The translations under genes and the position numbers were made by a program. A DNA stretch of 64,000 nucleotides, from assembly GCA_013397435.1 (NCBI GenBank), contig VZRG01000007.1:270847-334846 (forward strand), read 5' to 3'. Shown here piece after piece: positions 23,761-36,800 of this stretch; the first letter of the stretch is position 1, and every line of letters begins with the position of its first letter. The stretch comes from Erythrocercus mccallii. Lineage: Eukaryota; Chordata; Aves; Passeriformes; Dicruridae. The notes beneath the pieces were generated by a model that saw only the letters and a list, made by a program, of their open reading frames with translations, did no database searches and was not told the DNA's origin.

Positions 23761-26700
23761 TCATGTGAAACACAGCTCTGGCAAGCACAGTTAAGAAGTC
23801 AATTCACACTGGAACGCACATGAGGAGGAATGATGGGAAAGAATGAAAAAATTCACTTCTAAAAAGAAAAGGAAACTATTTTGCTCATTCAGTGTAATGT
23901 ATCTTACACTGTGGTGGGACAAGTACAGGAAATGGGGAAAAATGCAAGTTATATGCAGTCATCACAAGCACAGACGGGTAGCATGCACGATTAATACAGT
24001 CTCTGTTATCAGACAGCACAGGGTCTGTCATCTGTTTGATTACCTTTGGGTTCTCAGCACAGATTATCAGATGTTTGTAAGGCAGGAGCAGCTTCTCTCA
24101 GAGTGAGAAAGAATATCATGCTTTTGGAGTGACAGACAATTTTCCACTCTCCTACCAGAGTCCACCTATAAGCACAAAACCACCTCTGCATCAGCTTCAT
24201 TATGAGGTTTCTATTCAGAAATCTAGTCTCTCTCCAGCTGTTCCCCCTCTAGTCCATTGCCCCCAGCTGCTACTTGTAGATCCAGTAAGAATTATTAAAA
24301 AGGTATCAAGATCAGAAAACCAAATTTTAAATAAGGTTTTACTTCTTAATCTTTAGGGTTTATAAAGAAATAAAACTAAAAAACTTCTGTGTTTCCTGAC
24401 ATGGGTAGATCTTGTTGGATTTTGTGCTGAAATAAGTGAATATGTTCAATATATTGTGAGAAGCAGGTTAACCCAAAGAAAGGCCCGAGAGGAATCAACC
24501 TCATCATTATACCTCATTCATGCTGTACCTTTGCTTTACTATTTATAATCTTACATTCTCTTAAATGGCAGCTGTCAAAAAGAAACCAAAACAATCACAT
24601 GCCTGTTCACAATAGGCAAGTAAAAGCAAATACTCATCTCTGTGTGGGATTACTTCTGGTTAGATTCCACTAGAACATGCCACACAGAGTAAAACCTTAT
24701 AATTACTAATTAGACAATCAAAAAGATGACAGAGTGCCATTTTCCAACCCAGATTACCAGGAAATGAACACTAAAACAGAAATAGAACGATCTCAGAAAC
24801 TGAATACAGCCTAACACATATAAAGGAGAACACGGAGCATTCTAGCACACCCTTAAGGCTCTAGGCCAGGATCCAAAATTGCCCTTCAGGAATGACAGTG
24901 GCAGGAATCAGAGGGACTTTAGTATATTTGACCCAGTTTGGTGACCCTCTCACTTGACCCTTTGCTGCTGTTGCTTTTGTAGTACAATCCATTCAGCGCA
25001 TTGGCGGGCGAATAAAATAACATCAGCCCACATTCTAGCAGACTGCAGGGAAATTAAGGAACTAATTTTGAATCACCATGTTTACAAACAGTGGCCCAGT
25101 TTACAGAGCTCTTCAGGGAGCTGAACTTTTAACAACAGTTTTAAATACAGTGAAATAGGTTTCAGAAGGAAAAGCAATAGTTGTCCAGAGACTGTACAGT
25201 GTGGGTGGGAGCAAATGGCACTCTCATAAAGAATGGAGCAGCTGCTGCCAGTTCGGCACAGCTATGCAGTATTTAGCATATTTCACCCCTGAGGATGATT
25301 ATCTTTCTGTCATGAGCATAAAACACAGATAACTCATGAGCCAGTTGAATCTCTTTCTCATAAGTGGTAGGGCAGTAATGCACTGATAACTCTTTGGAGG
25401 TTAAATATATTTATTCTATTGGAACTACCTTTTATTATTATGGCATCTGAAAGGACAGATATTGTCTGAAATCCTGATTTTTCATTTCGCTGTCTGTTTG
25501 GGTTAGGCTTTTTATTATATCTGCATTATGCTTGCCACAGTAGAATATAACAGTAATCCAGAAAAGGCAGTGAAAAGAAACATTGGATAAGCATACACAT
25601 TTCTTCATTAGGCTTTAAGGTGCAAATACATGCACCTGTTTTCTTTGGATACCTGTGTGGATGCAAACCTGCCCAAAAAGAAGATCAGTAATACAGACCA
25701 TTCATTATTAAGAGCTCTGTGTTTTGTTCCTGTGGTGAAAAGGCAACAAATAAGAAATTCTGAGGTGGAAGCCATAAAACGGTGCACTTTCTCTAAATCC
25801 CTCAAAATTCTCATTCTCTTCCTCCCCCCATTTCATAACAATGAAGATTTCTAAAAGGAACAGAGACAACTTGCACTATCATGAGACCCTGACCATTCCA
25901 TGCTGAGCAACACTAACAGCCCAGCAGCACCACTTCTAGGGTAAGTAATTGTTTCAGGAGATACCTAATTTAGGAGATATATGATTATTTAATGGAATTC
26001 TCAGAAGCTCTGGCCCCGAATGATTTAATTTTTTTTTCCTGTGAGATATGAGCAGCTCTGAGCCAACCCTTCATTTGTTAAGCTAAAGCAACTTCTTTCA
26101 ACAGAAGATTGACAGGGTGCATCATCAGGGAATTAGGCTGTATCAGGGATGCTGGAGCCTTGATTTCAGACTCTCTGGCATAATCACATGGTAAAGTCTA
26201 AAACAAATTCCAAGAGAAGCACCTATGCACTGCAACACTGCAGCTAAGACAGCTACAAGCACCAGTGGGACACTTTGGCTCCTACTTTGAAGAGATTGGT
26301 CCCTTTTTCATTAAAGAGAGACCAGGGGATTTTAGACTCTTAAACTGAGCATATGAGTTGGATGATAAAGGTTAAAAATGAATGTAGCAGTAACCTTCCT
26401 GTCCAGAAAGGCAGTCTTTGTGTCATCATAAGAGGGGTCTGTCCATTAATTATTCACCAGTCTTGGTTGTCAGCTTAATCTAAAAATGCATTTTGAAAGA
26501 ATAAAATAGAAATACAGAGGTCCTTTACTCGTATCTTCCATAACCTTCATAAGCTAAGCCAATTTGGCCATTAATACAACCAATATGTTGAGAAAAAAAA
26601 ATTTTAAAAAATCACCAGAATAATTTTTTACAGAAATTGCCTGACAGCTGCATTTGGGTAGAGAGCAAAGAGAGTATAGAGAGAGAACTCCACCTTCCCT

Positions 26701-27439
26701 TGTTTTCTTGTGCTTTATAAATGGCTTTATATAGAGCAGCACACTAAAGTTTTTAAAAGTAGATTGCTTGTATGTTGAGCCGAAAAAAACTGCTTAAAAT
26801 TCTGATAGATGCTGATTATTCTAACTGCTGAACAGCTTTTCCAACTACAAGACTCAGGAAGATTCATCTGTACAATGCACCACTGTCACTCAATCAAAGA
26901 AGTTTTATAATCCAATTTGAAAGCAATAATTTCCTAAATTCTGTGAAAAGATCAGTCTTTTTCTCTCAGAGCTTATAAATTATCCCTATTGCAGCATTTT
27001 TTACTGTTAAAAGACAGCTAACTTTATTATTGGGAAAGTAGGTTGAATGGTATCAGAGAAGGCAAGTAAAACAAAAGGCATCTGAGAGATGTTCTGAATG
27101 CCTTGCTGCAGCAGTGGGGAAAAGTACCTTCTCATCACCTACAGGCAGATAAAGCCTAAGAGTGTATTCTCTAAAAAACTAGGATAATTTGCCTTTGGGG
27201 ACTCAGCTTTCATGATCAAGTATATGTGCCTCAATAACTCACATTTCTATTAATTTTGTGACAATTTGCATTAATAAGCACATAAATAGAAACTTCTCAG
27301 GAAATTAAAAAAAAATCACTTGTTTCATCAGTGCCTCTTCTGAGTTCTATCCTTTGCTGCTTCTGAACAGTTTTTGTCTAATCCACTCAAGGTTTTCACT
27401 GTTTTGTGATGCATAGTCTAGTACAGTGAAGGCTGATAA
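23761..27439. other. Unique noncoding DNA
   Basis: About 3.7 kb without a recognised gene or dispersed repeat. The stretch from roughly 24840 to 25540 is less simple in base composition and has motif-like words, so it could be a conserved noncoding element, but that cannot be seen from one sequence. Confidence 0.5.
24995..25012. promoter_or_regulatory. CpG cluster with E2F-like and CCAAT-like words
   Basis: AGCGCATTGGCGGGCGAA holds three CpGs in 18 bases, an inverted CCAAT (ATTGG) and an E2F-like TTGGCGGG. Such CpG density is rare in this window. No transcription start is visible nearby. Confidence 0.25.
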
Positions 27440-27540
27440 TAGACCAGGTCTGTATCTGTGAAACAGGGGTAGTAATATTTCTTTTTTCCAGATTTCTATC
27501 TGTGAAATGAGGATAGTAATCTTCCCTTTTTCTGCTTTTA
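27440..27540 (+). repeat. MIR-like remnant with internal tandem duplication
   Basis: TATCTGTGAAACAGGGGTAG at 27453 and TATCTGTGAAATGAGGATAG at 27497 are two near copies of the MIR-like CTGTGAAATGAGGATA word, each followed by a similar TAATNTTTC-like pyrimidine stretch. Their period is 44 bases. Either a MIR remnant was duplicated in place, or this is a simple duplication that happens to resemble MIR. Confidence 0.4.
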
Positions 27541-30500
27541 GGCTGGTATTTGATGACAAAGCACTCAAGGAAAAGGGTGTTTCTTACTGTTTACATACAT
27601 AGAAGTTGGGCATTTGTCTCATCTTAATGCTCTGTTCCTCTGTGTCAATTCCAAGAACTCTGATACCCAAAGCTCTGTGCCTTCCTTTTTTTTTTTTCCA
27701 GAGAGAATTTGTCAAGGCTCTTCCTGCCAAGAGATTAATATTTATTTTTCTACGAAGCTGACAAAAGTAAAAAGAACAAAACCAACCTCTCAACCCCCTC
27801 ACCAAACTCTGCATTCAAAATCAGTTGGAAGAAAATCTATAGAAACTTACTTTCAATTATTTTAGGCAATGTATCTCCTTGTTTCAGTAACTGGACCCCA
27901 CCAGTGTAACATCAGGAGGTGAGTAGGGCTGCTTCATAACACTTATCCAGGCTAGGCACACTATGCTTGCAAGACTCTTCAAGGCATGAGTCAAAGCAAA
28001 AGAGGGTGGATAAGAGGAATAATAGGTTAGCACTCCAATAGGGCAAGAAGCAGCACTGAAAAGGGGAAATGTGCAACAGCTAAAGTTTCTACCTCTCTTG
28101 GGTGACAAGAAAATTGTCTAACTTCTAATGTAGCAGAGACATTTAAAGATATTTATCAGGTTCGTGGTACCCCTCTTGGGAATCATGAGGTTTGCACACA
28201 GTTCAAAATCTGATACAGAAAGGATTTCTGTTCAAGCAGATGCTTAAGATAAGCTTAACTAGACAGAAACTTCCTAGTTAAAAAAAAAAAAAGGAAAAAA
28301 ATGTTTTCGCAAGGTTTTGTTGTTTTATTTCCATTTTCTCTGGGAAATATTTTCTTTAACTGAAATATTTTGATTGATTAATCAAATATTTAAACACAAA
28401 GCAAATTGACATGAGACATCACAGAGTCTCAAGGTTCTTTCTTTATCTATAGTCCAGACTCACCAGCCAGATTGCTTTGCTCTAGCCAAGATAATGAGGT
28501 GTTTCACAAAAAGTCTTCAACCACAAGCACATATAAGAGAGATGCAATCTAGCAATGGAACTTCATCCTGATTTGGGAAACAGCATTAGCAGGAGGCAGG
28601 AGGATAACTCACCACACAAGTTTTGAGGCTGAATTCAGTATTGAATGTTAATGTGTTAAATGAAACATTCCTAAGCATTTTGTGCAACATTTATTTCAGT
28701 ACTGTTTGAGTTTCTTAAAAACTTATTAAGAATGTAAACAAACTCTAAAAAAAGAAGACCAAAACAAAACTTGCCCACAGATCAAAAATTCTAATATATA
28801 CCTGGTGCCTTTTTACTTAATAAAATCTCTTGCCTCTCAATTTCTGAAGGTTTGAACATACATTTTGAGGCTGGCTTAAGTCAGAAGATAGTTCTCTTAA
28901 TAGTCTGCAGATTGTGTGTTATTCCAGTGCCTATGAGATGGAAACCATCATTACCAAATCATATTTTTTTCATTCAATTACAGCAGTATAGCTTTCCTAC
29001 ATTCTACTGCACTGGCTGAATCAGGACAGCAGACACCAGAAAAAATTTTGTAACCTCTGTATTTTTTAACCTCTGAATTTTTGTACTTCTGGATATTTAT
29101 TTCGCTCTTACTCAAACTATTTTGAACTTTCTCAACACAAAAAACTCATAAAGGATTTAGGATAGACTTTTACAACTCCTAAAGTTTCTTTTGATATTTA
29201 CAATTTATTCTGTTACAAAAATTGTAAGTGAATCACTTCTTCTATATCAATTCCTGCAGTTACCAAGGCAAAAGGAGATGTGGTTAAATAAATTGAGCCA
29301 TTTGAAAAAATTTAAAATATTTTTCTCATTTTAACTGAAGAAATTACTTTTAATAAAATAATTCTGATGAATCACAGAAAACTGGGATTATACCATAGTA
29401 AGGTCAAACAATACTTATGCAATTCCCCAAAATCATATTCTAGAATTATCAGAGCATTTCAGTGATAAATATTCCAGAAAATCTTAAGCACCAAATCACC
29501 ACACCATCCCCTACATATTTAAAGTGTCCTTCCCATTCAGTAATACTTACACATCAAATTAGATTTGCATCAAACTACCCATTTCACCACCACCTTCTGC
29601 ATTCAGCCCCGTTTGGGATAGCTGTGTTTTTCTTTGTGATCCTATGCACTGGAAAGGACTATGAGAACATGAGGACTCGATGGTGTTTGGTGGGTCCAGA
29701 CTAAAGAAGAACGCTCAGCAACTGCCAGACAAGTAAAATTTTGACTTTGACCCAGGCTTAATTTGCTGATCCATAATTTGCCTTGCTTTCCACCTCCAAA
29801 GTTGGTACCAACAAGAAAGCTTCAGCCATAAGGGTATGAAAGGGAAGTTAAATGATGTAGTAGTTCAACTGCAAAAATCAAAAAAATTGGTCCTCATGTA
29901 ATTCTAGACAAGCTGATATTCCTCAGCAGTAGCACACCCTCTCCCTCTTTCTCTCATGTAAAGACTCTGGGTTGTTGTCTACACAGGGACCATGCTGAAC
30001 ATGAATATCAAGTGATATTAGATCAGAATAGTTTCTCTAATTTGGAAGTGAATCAAACAAAAGCAAATTAAGGTGGTTTTCTTTTTTTTTTTTTCCAAAA
30101 TGAGAAAGGCTTTGCATGACTTTAATGTGGTTTAATTAATCCAATTTACATCAATTAGCCTGGATTAATTTCCCATAGAAGACAAGTATAAAATTCAGAT
30201 TTAACTGAATCAGCATTTGTACTAGCACAAAAAAAGTAGTTGATCTAAAGTATATAGACTATGATGGTAAACCCAGTAACATTCATTATGACTGTTCACA
30301 TACCTGAAGAAAGACACAGTTTTAAGTGCTTGCAATAAAGCAAAAGCACAAGGGGATAAAAGAGGATTTTCAAAATGGGTAGTCTAAAGGAGCATAAAAT
30401 AGAATTGCATCAGACAAATGAAATATCAATATTGCTTTGTAAAGTAAGCGTTTCTTTATGGCAAGATGGATCAGTTCCATTAACATATGAATAGGTTTTC

Positions 30501-33500
30501 ATAACATTACACCATTTAAATAGAAACCAGTGGAACTTACACTCTCTCTCTTTTAAAACTGATCCACATTTCTTCAATTTGCATCATCTGTCAGCTCATG
30601 TGAAGATGTTCCCTTTCACACCCAGGCTGGCTGGTCAGAGCAGCACCTGTTCCAGTTGGAGGTGATCTTCTCCCAGAGAATGTGGGACTTTTGACAAAAA
30701 TTGGGGAGTGTCTGCTTTAAAGATGTTTTATCTGCTTGAGGCAAATTTGGCCTTTACCTGAAACATTCAAATCACCTAGGGCAAGTCATTTTGCCCAAAA
30801 GCAGATTAGGGCACATTTCCACAAACCTCCTACTAAGAAGAAGATAAAAGAATCTTTGGACAGAAACCTTTCTACTATCCCCATGGGACCCAGAAAACCA
30901 CACAATCAGACTGAGCTACAGAAGTGTATGGAATGAAAACCTGATTGAGGCTTCTGAGACAGTGGATGATAAAGGGCAAGAAGTAGCAAGTCAAGAATGA
31001 TGCTGACATTATTTTTGATGTGTCTCATCCTAGCTGTGCTCAGAAAGGTCTCCTCCTACTACTGGACTACCTTATCTCTGACCTGTGTTAGAGAACAGAA
31101 AATTTTGCCAGACCTACCAGTCTATGGCAAAATAGCCTTTTCCAGTCTAGGTCATCCTGACTGAATCAAATTACATCAACAGAACTCAGCAGTAACTGAA
31201 GGTTAATCAGTAGACTCAGGAGGGAATAATGTCTTCACATGGCCAGTGCCAGTGAAACAGGATGCCAGACCACAGCCTAGCCAAGCAAGGGTAAGCCAGA
31301 AATCAACATAAAATCAGACAAAGGGTTTCACAAGTGGTTTGGTTTGTCCAAGAAACGAGCACAGAAACTACCTGATTATGAACATACAAAGCATGCAACA
31401 TAAACCTATTTACAAAGGCATAGTGCCTTTGTATGAATGATGTATGTTTTAGTGAACCTAGACAAACCTGCTCCTTCTAACTGCTTTTCTCCTTCTGTCT
31501 TTTTGTCATCTAGTGTGGGCAAGACCTTCTGCCAGCTGCTTCTCTGATGTCCAAAAAACATCTGCCTTTTTGTCCCCTCACTGTTTCACTTGGCCTATCT
31601 TCCAAGGCAAATAGCACTAGTACTAGCTAAAGTCAGTTCCTTCTGGGTTTTTCCTCCTGGGATTTTCCACAGAGCAGCAACTTCAGAATAAGATAAGCAG
31701 TGAGAAGGGCTAAGCAAAGAAAATATTCTTCCAGCTCATAATACTTGGTGGGTTTCTGCTAGTACAAAGGATTTGTCTTTTCCATATCAGTCCCCTTAAC
31801 CAAAAGGCAAATATGAAGCAGTGACAAAATGCAAGAAAGAGCAAGTTGAAGATGCTAAAGAGTCTGTGGAGCAAAGAAAGACAAACTCCTGAGAGCTGAG
31901 GGTAGCAGTTCCAGCATGATTAATACATGCATGGTCTTGAATGTAAGCACTAATGGCATGCAATGAAATTGAGCTGTCTAGGGAAATCAAGCAGGACACA
32001 CTTTGCAACACTGCAGCCTTCCCTTAGAGTTTAATTTTCGTGTTTACCACTAACAAAATCCTTTCTCTGGGTCTCAGCACTTTCCCTTGGTTTTCTCACA
32101 GTTACTCTTGCAGCTCAGGTGAGATAAATCATTTGAAATTTATCCAGGGACCTGCTTACTGAATGTGAGTGTAGCTCTACAGAAACCACAGTTACTGCAG
32201 CTTTCACGAACATTACATGATAGAAGAGAAATTAGGAGATCTTTTATTATCTTGCTAAGCCATGCAAATATGAGCTCTGCTTTTGTCCTGCCTGACTTCT
32301 GCAGTTCAGCTCTTGGGAAAAGGAGAAATTTCAGAAAAGCATTGTGGTTTATGTAGCATTCCTTCGTGACTCAAACTTTAGTACACTGAAAAAAATTACA
32401 CTTTTGAATAACGATGATGAAAAATTTTAGGAGTCTTAGTGATTGATTGTTTGGATGTAGAAGCTTTAAATATTTCACATTTATTCATGAGGGAGAGGTT
32501 GTCATTCCAAAAGATACAAAGCTCCCTCCTCTCAAATAAACAAAAATTAGACCTTTTTTTTCTCACTGTCAAGTGGCAAAACCACCTAACAGAACACTCA
32601 CTTAAACCTCTTAAAATATCACCATTTACACACAGTTCCAATTTATTTGCTTTGTGAGCTAGTTTATGCTTAATAGAATTTGACACTCCTAAATGCTCTG
32701 CTGAAACACTATCAAAGTACAGAACTAATAAAGATAATTACCCTTGCAGAGTGAAAAGCACTCTGAATGGACTCATTGAACCAGACTATATCTGTTGCAG
32801 AAGACTTTTTTCAAACACAAATAAAATTGTTACAGAATACAGACTATTAGGAAAAAATATAGTATAATCCCTTGTAATTTACACCTTCAACATCATAATT
32901 TAGTCCAGGAGTTGAAAATGTAGTATTGAGTATGATTCAAGTAGCTACAAAAGTTTAAATATAACACGCCATGTATCCTGACATAGGAAAAGAAAGGAGG
33001 GGAAAAAAGGTGTATTGGCTTGCTTTCTAAACAAGTCCAAATAAGAGAAAAGTACATATCAGTGTCTTGCATGTTGTCCTGACATATCAGAGAAAATTGC
33101 CATGGGTTGATTTGCAAGCTATTAAAAATTACCTCTGTTAGTCACATATTGCAAAGAGATGCCATCACCTGCTCACCAATTCCTGTCAGGGTTGAACTCG
33201 TTCATTCTTCCTAACTTCCTGACAGGTTGTGTTTTTCTTCTAATAGCAACCACTAAACATGACGGATGTCCTCACCCTCCTTACTTTGTCACTCATCCTC
33301 TGCCTGAAGTGAAGTTTGCCGCATGGGAAGAGCTAGCCCAGCCTGATGACCGGCACATTTATTATATGTGGTGGTCAAAAGAGCCTCAGCTGGCATGAGC
33401 TGCTTTAACCTCCCAAAGTTAATGGAACTAAAACATTTTCAATGCCAGCTAACAACTGACCCATCTTCTCTGTAATTATTCAAAGCAGTCAGATTTGTAA

Positions 33501-33719
33501 AGAGCGGTAAACTATTTTGCTGTACCAGCTGACTGAGTCTGATTAATTGAACAAAAAAACCTAAACCACCTAAAAAATTGTTTATATTTAACAACTTGTG
33601 ATTTTGAACCACACTGGTCTATGTTGATATCCAAATGGACTCAGCTAGTCTGTAAATGAGGTTTACATCACTTCTCTTAGGATATCTAACTTGCATCTGT
33701 ACTGAGCAGAATCACTTCC
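27541..33719. other. Unique noncoding DNA
   Basis: About 6.2 kb without a recognised gene or dispersed repeat. It has an A run at 28280-28292, a T run near 30082-30094 and an imperfect palindrome at 28363-28391 (arms AAATATTTTGATT and AATCAAATATTT). Open frames stay below 97 codons and lack motifs. Confidence 0.5.
31411..31433. repeat. Perfect 10-bp inverted repeat
   Basis: TACAAAGGCA and TGCCTTTGTA flank the 3-base loop TAG. Each arm holds ACAAAGG, a TCF/SOX-like word, in opposite orientations. Confidence 0.85.
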
Positions 33720-34960
33720 CTCAGACCTGCTGGCTACACCCTTGCCAGTGCAGCCTCTTATGTGCCAGGTCTTGTTGGCTGCAAGGGATGCACTGCTGGC
33801 TCTTATTCAGCTCTCCCACCAGAAATCCATTTTCCTTCAGAGCTTCTTACTGTTGCAGCTGGCTCATGGCTTCCACTGTAGCATGGGATTATTTTGTCCC
33901 AGATCATGATTTTGTTGTCTTGAAATTCATGGGGCTTCTATCTTCTCATTTCTCTAAACTGTCCTTTCCCCCCTGAATAACAACTCTCCTTGTCAAAATA
34001 TTGACTGATCCCACCAACCTTGTATTCTCCTCAAACTTGATGGGAGTCCACTCTCTCTCATCATCCAGATTATTAATAAAAACATTCAACAACATTGGCC
34101 CCAACACTGTTCTTTAAGGGACAGCACTGGCAGCAGTGCTGCCAGCTGGGGCTTTGCGTTCCTGCTGATAGTTCAGCCAATTTTCCACCCACCTTATTAT
34201 CTGCTTATCTACTCTACATATCATCAGTTTAGCTGTTTGGAGATTAGCAGACCATATTAAAAGACCTTCTAAAATCAAGGTATACACAACATCATAGATC
34301 TCTGTCTTATCTCTAGAGCATTCCTTCATCACAGAAGGCTGTCAGTTTGGTACTGCGTAATTTGTACTTCTAAAATCATTCTTCCCATCCTCAGTCAGAT
34401 TTCTCCCTTACATGCAGCTGGAATTGGCTTCCAATAAAGATTTGCTCCATGACCATCACAGGACTAAGATAAAGCTGACTTGCCTTTAGTTTCCTGCCTC
34501 TTGCCCCTTGACCTTCTTGAAGATGAGTGTGATGCCTTTTTTTTTCCTAGAAACCCTTCTTAGCTGCCATCATCTTTTAAATATTAGAGAGCAGCCTTAA
34601 AATTATATTACTGAGCTCCCCAAATGCATTTCATCTGATCTCATAGACTTGTTTACAGTCAGTTAGTTGAAGCACTCCTCATTTAACCTTCTTGTAGTGT
34701 GGATAAGGCTTCACTTAAGCCTTGCTAATAAAACCAGGAACTTTAATGACAGTGGACAGAACATACAAGTGAAAAAAAAAATCAAGTAAAAAACTGAGCA
34801 TCTTTTCCCTGTCTTTTGTCGTTATGTATCCTGGTCCATTGAGTAGCATGTTCACACTTTTCTTAGCTTTTCTTTTGGTACAGAAGTACTGGGAAATTTT
34901 TTGTCAGCCTTTACAATCTTGCTAGTTTCACCTCCAGCAAATCAGAGTATATTGGGTTAG
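33720..34960 (-). mobile_element. CR1 LINE fragment with part of the reverse transcriptase region
   Basis: On the plus strand CATCATCCAGATTATTAATA, AACAACATTGGCCCCAACAC, GCCAATTTTCCACCCACCTT and GGGATGCACTGCTGGCTCTT are reverse-complement CR1 landmarks. The minus-strand frame at 34114-34332 keeps DKQIIRWVENWLNYQQER, close to the conserved VDKWTxxWxENWLN-like motif of CR1 polymerase. The frame is broken elsewhere. Both ends are approximate, and neither the 3' tip nor the 5' end is seen. Confidence 0.85.
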
Positions 34961-36310
34961 TTTTTTTATTTTGAGATTAAAACACACGTGAGAATGCACA
35001 TGTTTGAATTAATGTGTAAGTTCTGTTAGTTCAAGAAAGAAAATATTTTCTTTATTTTTCATACATAGTTAAGGAAGGCTCTTCCACCTGCCCATGCCTA
35101 TTAACCTTCTTGGTTTTCTCTGTGGTTGTTCAGCTTCCCTTTTGGTCAGCCCAGTAGAAAGGTGAAAATGGAAAGAAAAACTCCCTCAAGAGGGCTGCTT
35201 CCAAACATATACCACCATTGTGCACAATAGGGAAGCAAAAAACTACCATTTATTTCTTCATTTAAATGGTCTGTTCACTCATCTTAATATTGATATTTTT
35301 CTTTTGCAGTAGGAAAAATCTGAATAAATATGATGATAATGCAATGTGCCCCTGCACACATACACTTCACATCAATGCTTGACATCCTGCATTAGCCAAG
35401 GCAATTAAGTAGAAGCCTGAAACTGTAGTAGTTTTGCATAAAGAGTTAGAAATGCCATACTCCTTTTAAAATCAATTTACCACTGTGCTCACCATAGTCT
35501 CTGGAGAGAGATATTGGGCCAGCTTTAGAAAAGGTTATTGAATCATTGTTTCTCCAACAATGGCTTTCAATTACAAACCAAGTGAGGGCTCCATATTGCA
35601 AATCTTTGCTTGTGGCCTGTTACAAACATGCACTACTGCACAGAGAGAATGAATGGAAAGGGTTACCAAATAATGCATGAGGTCCTGTCAACTTCATGGG
35701 GGTCAGGCACTTGACTTAACTTTCAAGTTTCCTGGCTATGACCTTCAGCTAGCAGAAGGAAAAGACCTAGAATTGGACCTGTGTGATTAAAATAAAGCAG
35801 CCAATAAGCCAAATTGTGTTGTAGTCTTAAGTGTGCTTAGAAAAGAACACTTCACACACTGTACAATGGATTTGCTTAGAAGAGTTGCCTTACTGGCTTT
35901 TTTGAAACTGAAGAGTAACCACGTGGTTTGTATAGCTGGGGGTAAAAAGACCCATTCAACAGCTGAAGCGTAGTCTCATGTTCATTATTATTGTATCATA
36001 TTCTTCTGGTGCCTAGAAGGTGCATGGCCCTTCACAGAAAAGTGAAAACGATGATGAAAGATGCAGAGGGTCTAAATTAAACTTCCACAATGGATAGGAG
36101 CACAAAAAAATCCTATTGCAAATACTGTTATTTAGGCAGGTTTATGTGCCTCAGAAAGTAATAAAGAGGAATGAGCACTGATGTATTTTCCAGAGACACC
36201 TGCACAAGAAATAGGCAAGGAACTGCCTGTGGGAAAAAGGACCTGGGACACAAGGGGCAATTCATGACAGATAAGATATAGCAACAGTGTAAGAGTATCC
36301 TTGCCCACAC
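34961..36310. other. Unique noncoding DNA
   Basis: About 1.35 kb without a recognised gene or repeat. It may include a decayed continuation of the preceding CR1, which I could not follow. Confidence 0.5.
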
Positions 36311-36378
36311 CAGTGGGGCTGAAACTTCATGATCTTTAAGGTCACTTCCAACCCAAACCCTTTTATAACTGTATGATA
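36311..36378 (+). mobile_element. CR1 3' tip
   Basis: CATGATCTTTAAGGTCACTT and CCAACCCAAACCCTTTTATA match the plus-strand CR1 terminus. Only about 65 bases remain, so it is a very short 5'-truncated copy. Confidence 0.85.
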
Positions 36379-36479
36379 AGTCTTTTGATGAGGCATTGTC
36401 ATATAAGGAATTTTATGAAACTTCCCTGTCTGACCATTCAAGAGGCACTCTGGCAGTCACACTCCCACTACTGGATACT

Positions 36480-36800
36480 TTCACTGCTAAGAATGAAGCT
36501 TCTTTGCAGTGGGTGGCTCCAGTGAGCTGGTGGGTGTCCCACCTGACTCCCTACACACCCCACTCTCACACAATCAGACCTGGCTGCCCTGCTGATTTGA
36601 CCCCAGGCTTCCCACAGCAGAGCTTAAAACCTCTGGATCCATAAAGAAATGTATTGATGGTGGAATAACAGAGTAACAACTCATGCAGAGTCTGGGGTCT
36701 TCCTGCTGAGTCAGCAATTCCTGCCATGTCTCTGGTTGTCACGTCTCCTGGCTGGTGACACAGGTCCCCATTCCCTTTGCTGTGCAAAGAGACAGAAGCT
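36480..36800. other. GC-richer block of unknown origin, possible LTR remnant
   Basis: This stretch is markedly less AT-rich than its neighbours and includes CTCTGGATCCATAAAGAAAT, which is like the polyadenylation area of an LTR. No TG...CA edges or retroviral frame are seen. It holds a perfect T-MARE (separate entry). Classification as an LTR is a guess. Confidence 0.25.
36704..36716. promoter_or_regulatory. Perfect T-MARE palindrome
   Basis: TGCTGAGTCAGCA is the exact 13-base T-type Maf recognition element, with an AP-1 core. It is bound by large Maf homodimers and by small Maf/CNC heterodimers such as NRF2. A full-length exact match is unlikely by chance in 64 kb, but no gene is linked. 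Confidence 0.45.

Noticed and set aside
34114..34332. Minus frame with a polymerase-like motif
   Set aside because: It is a surviving piece of the decayed CR1 polymerase region and not a host gene.
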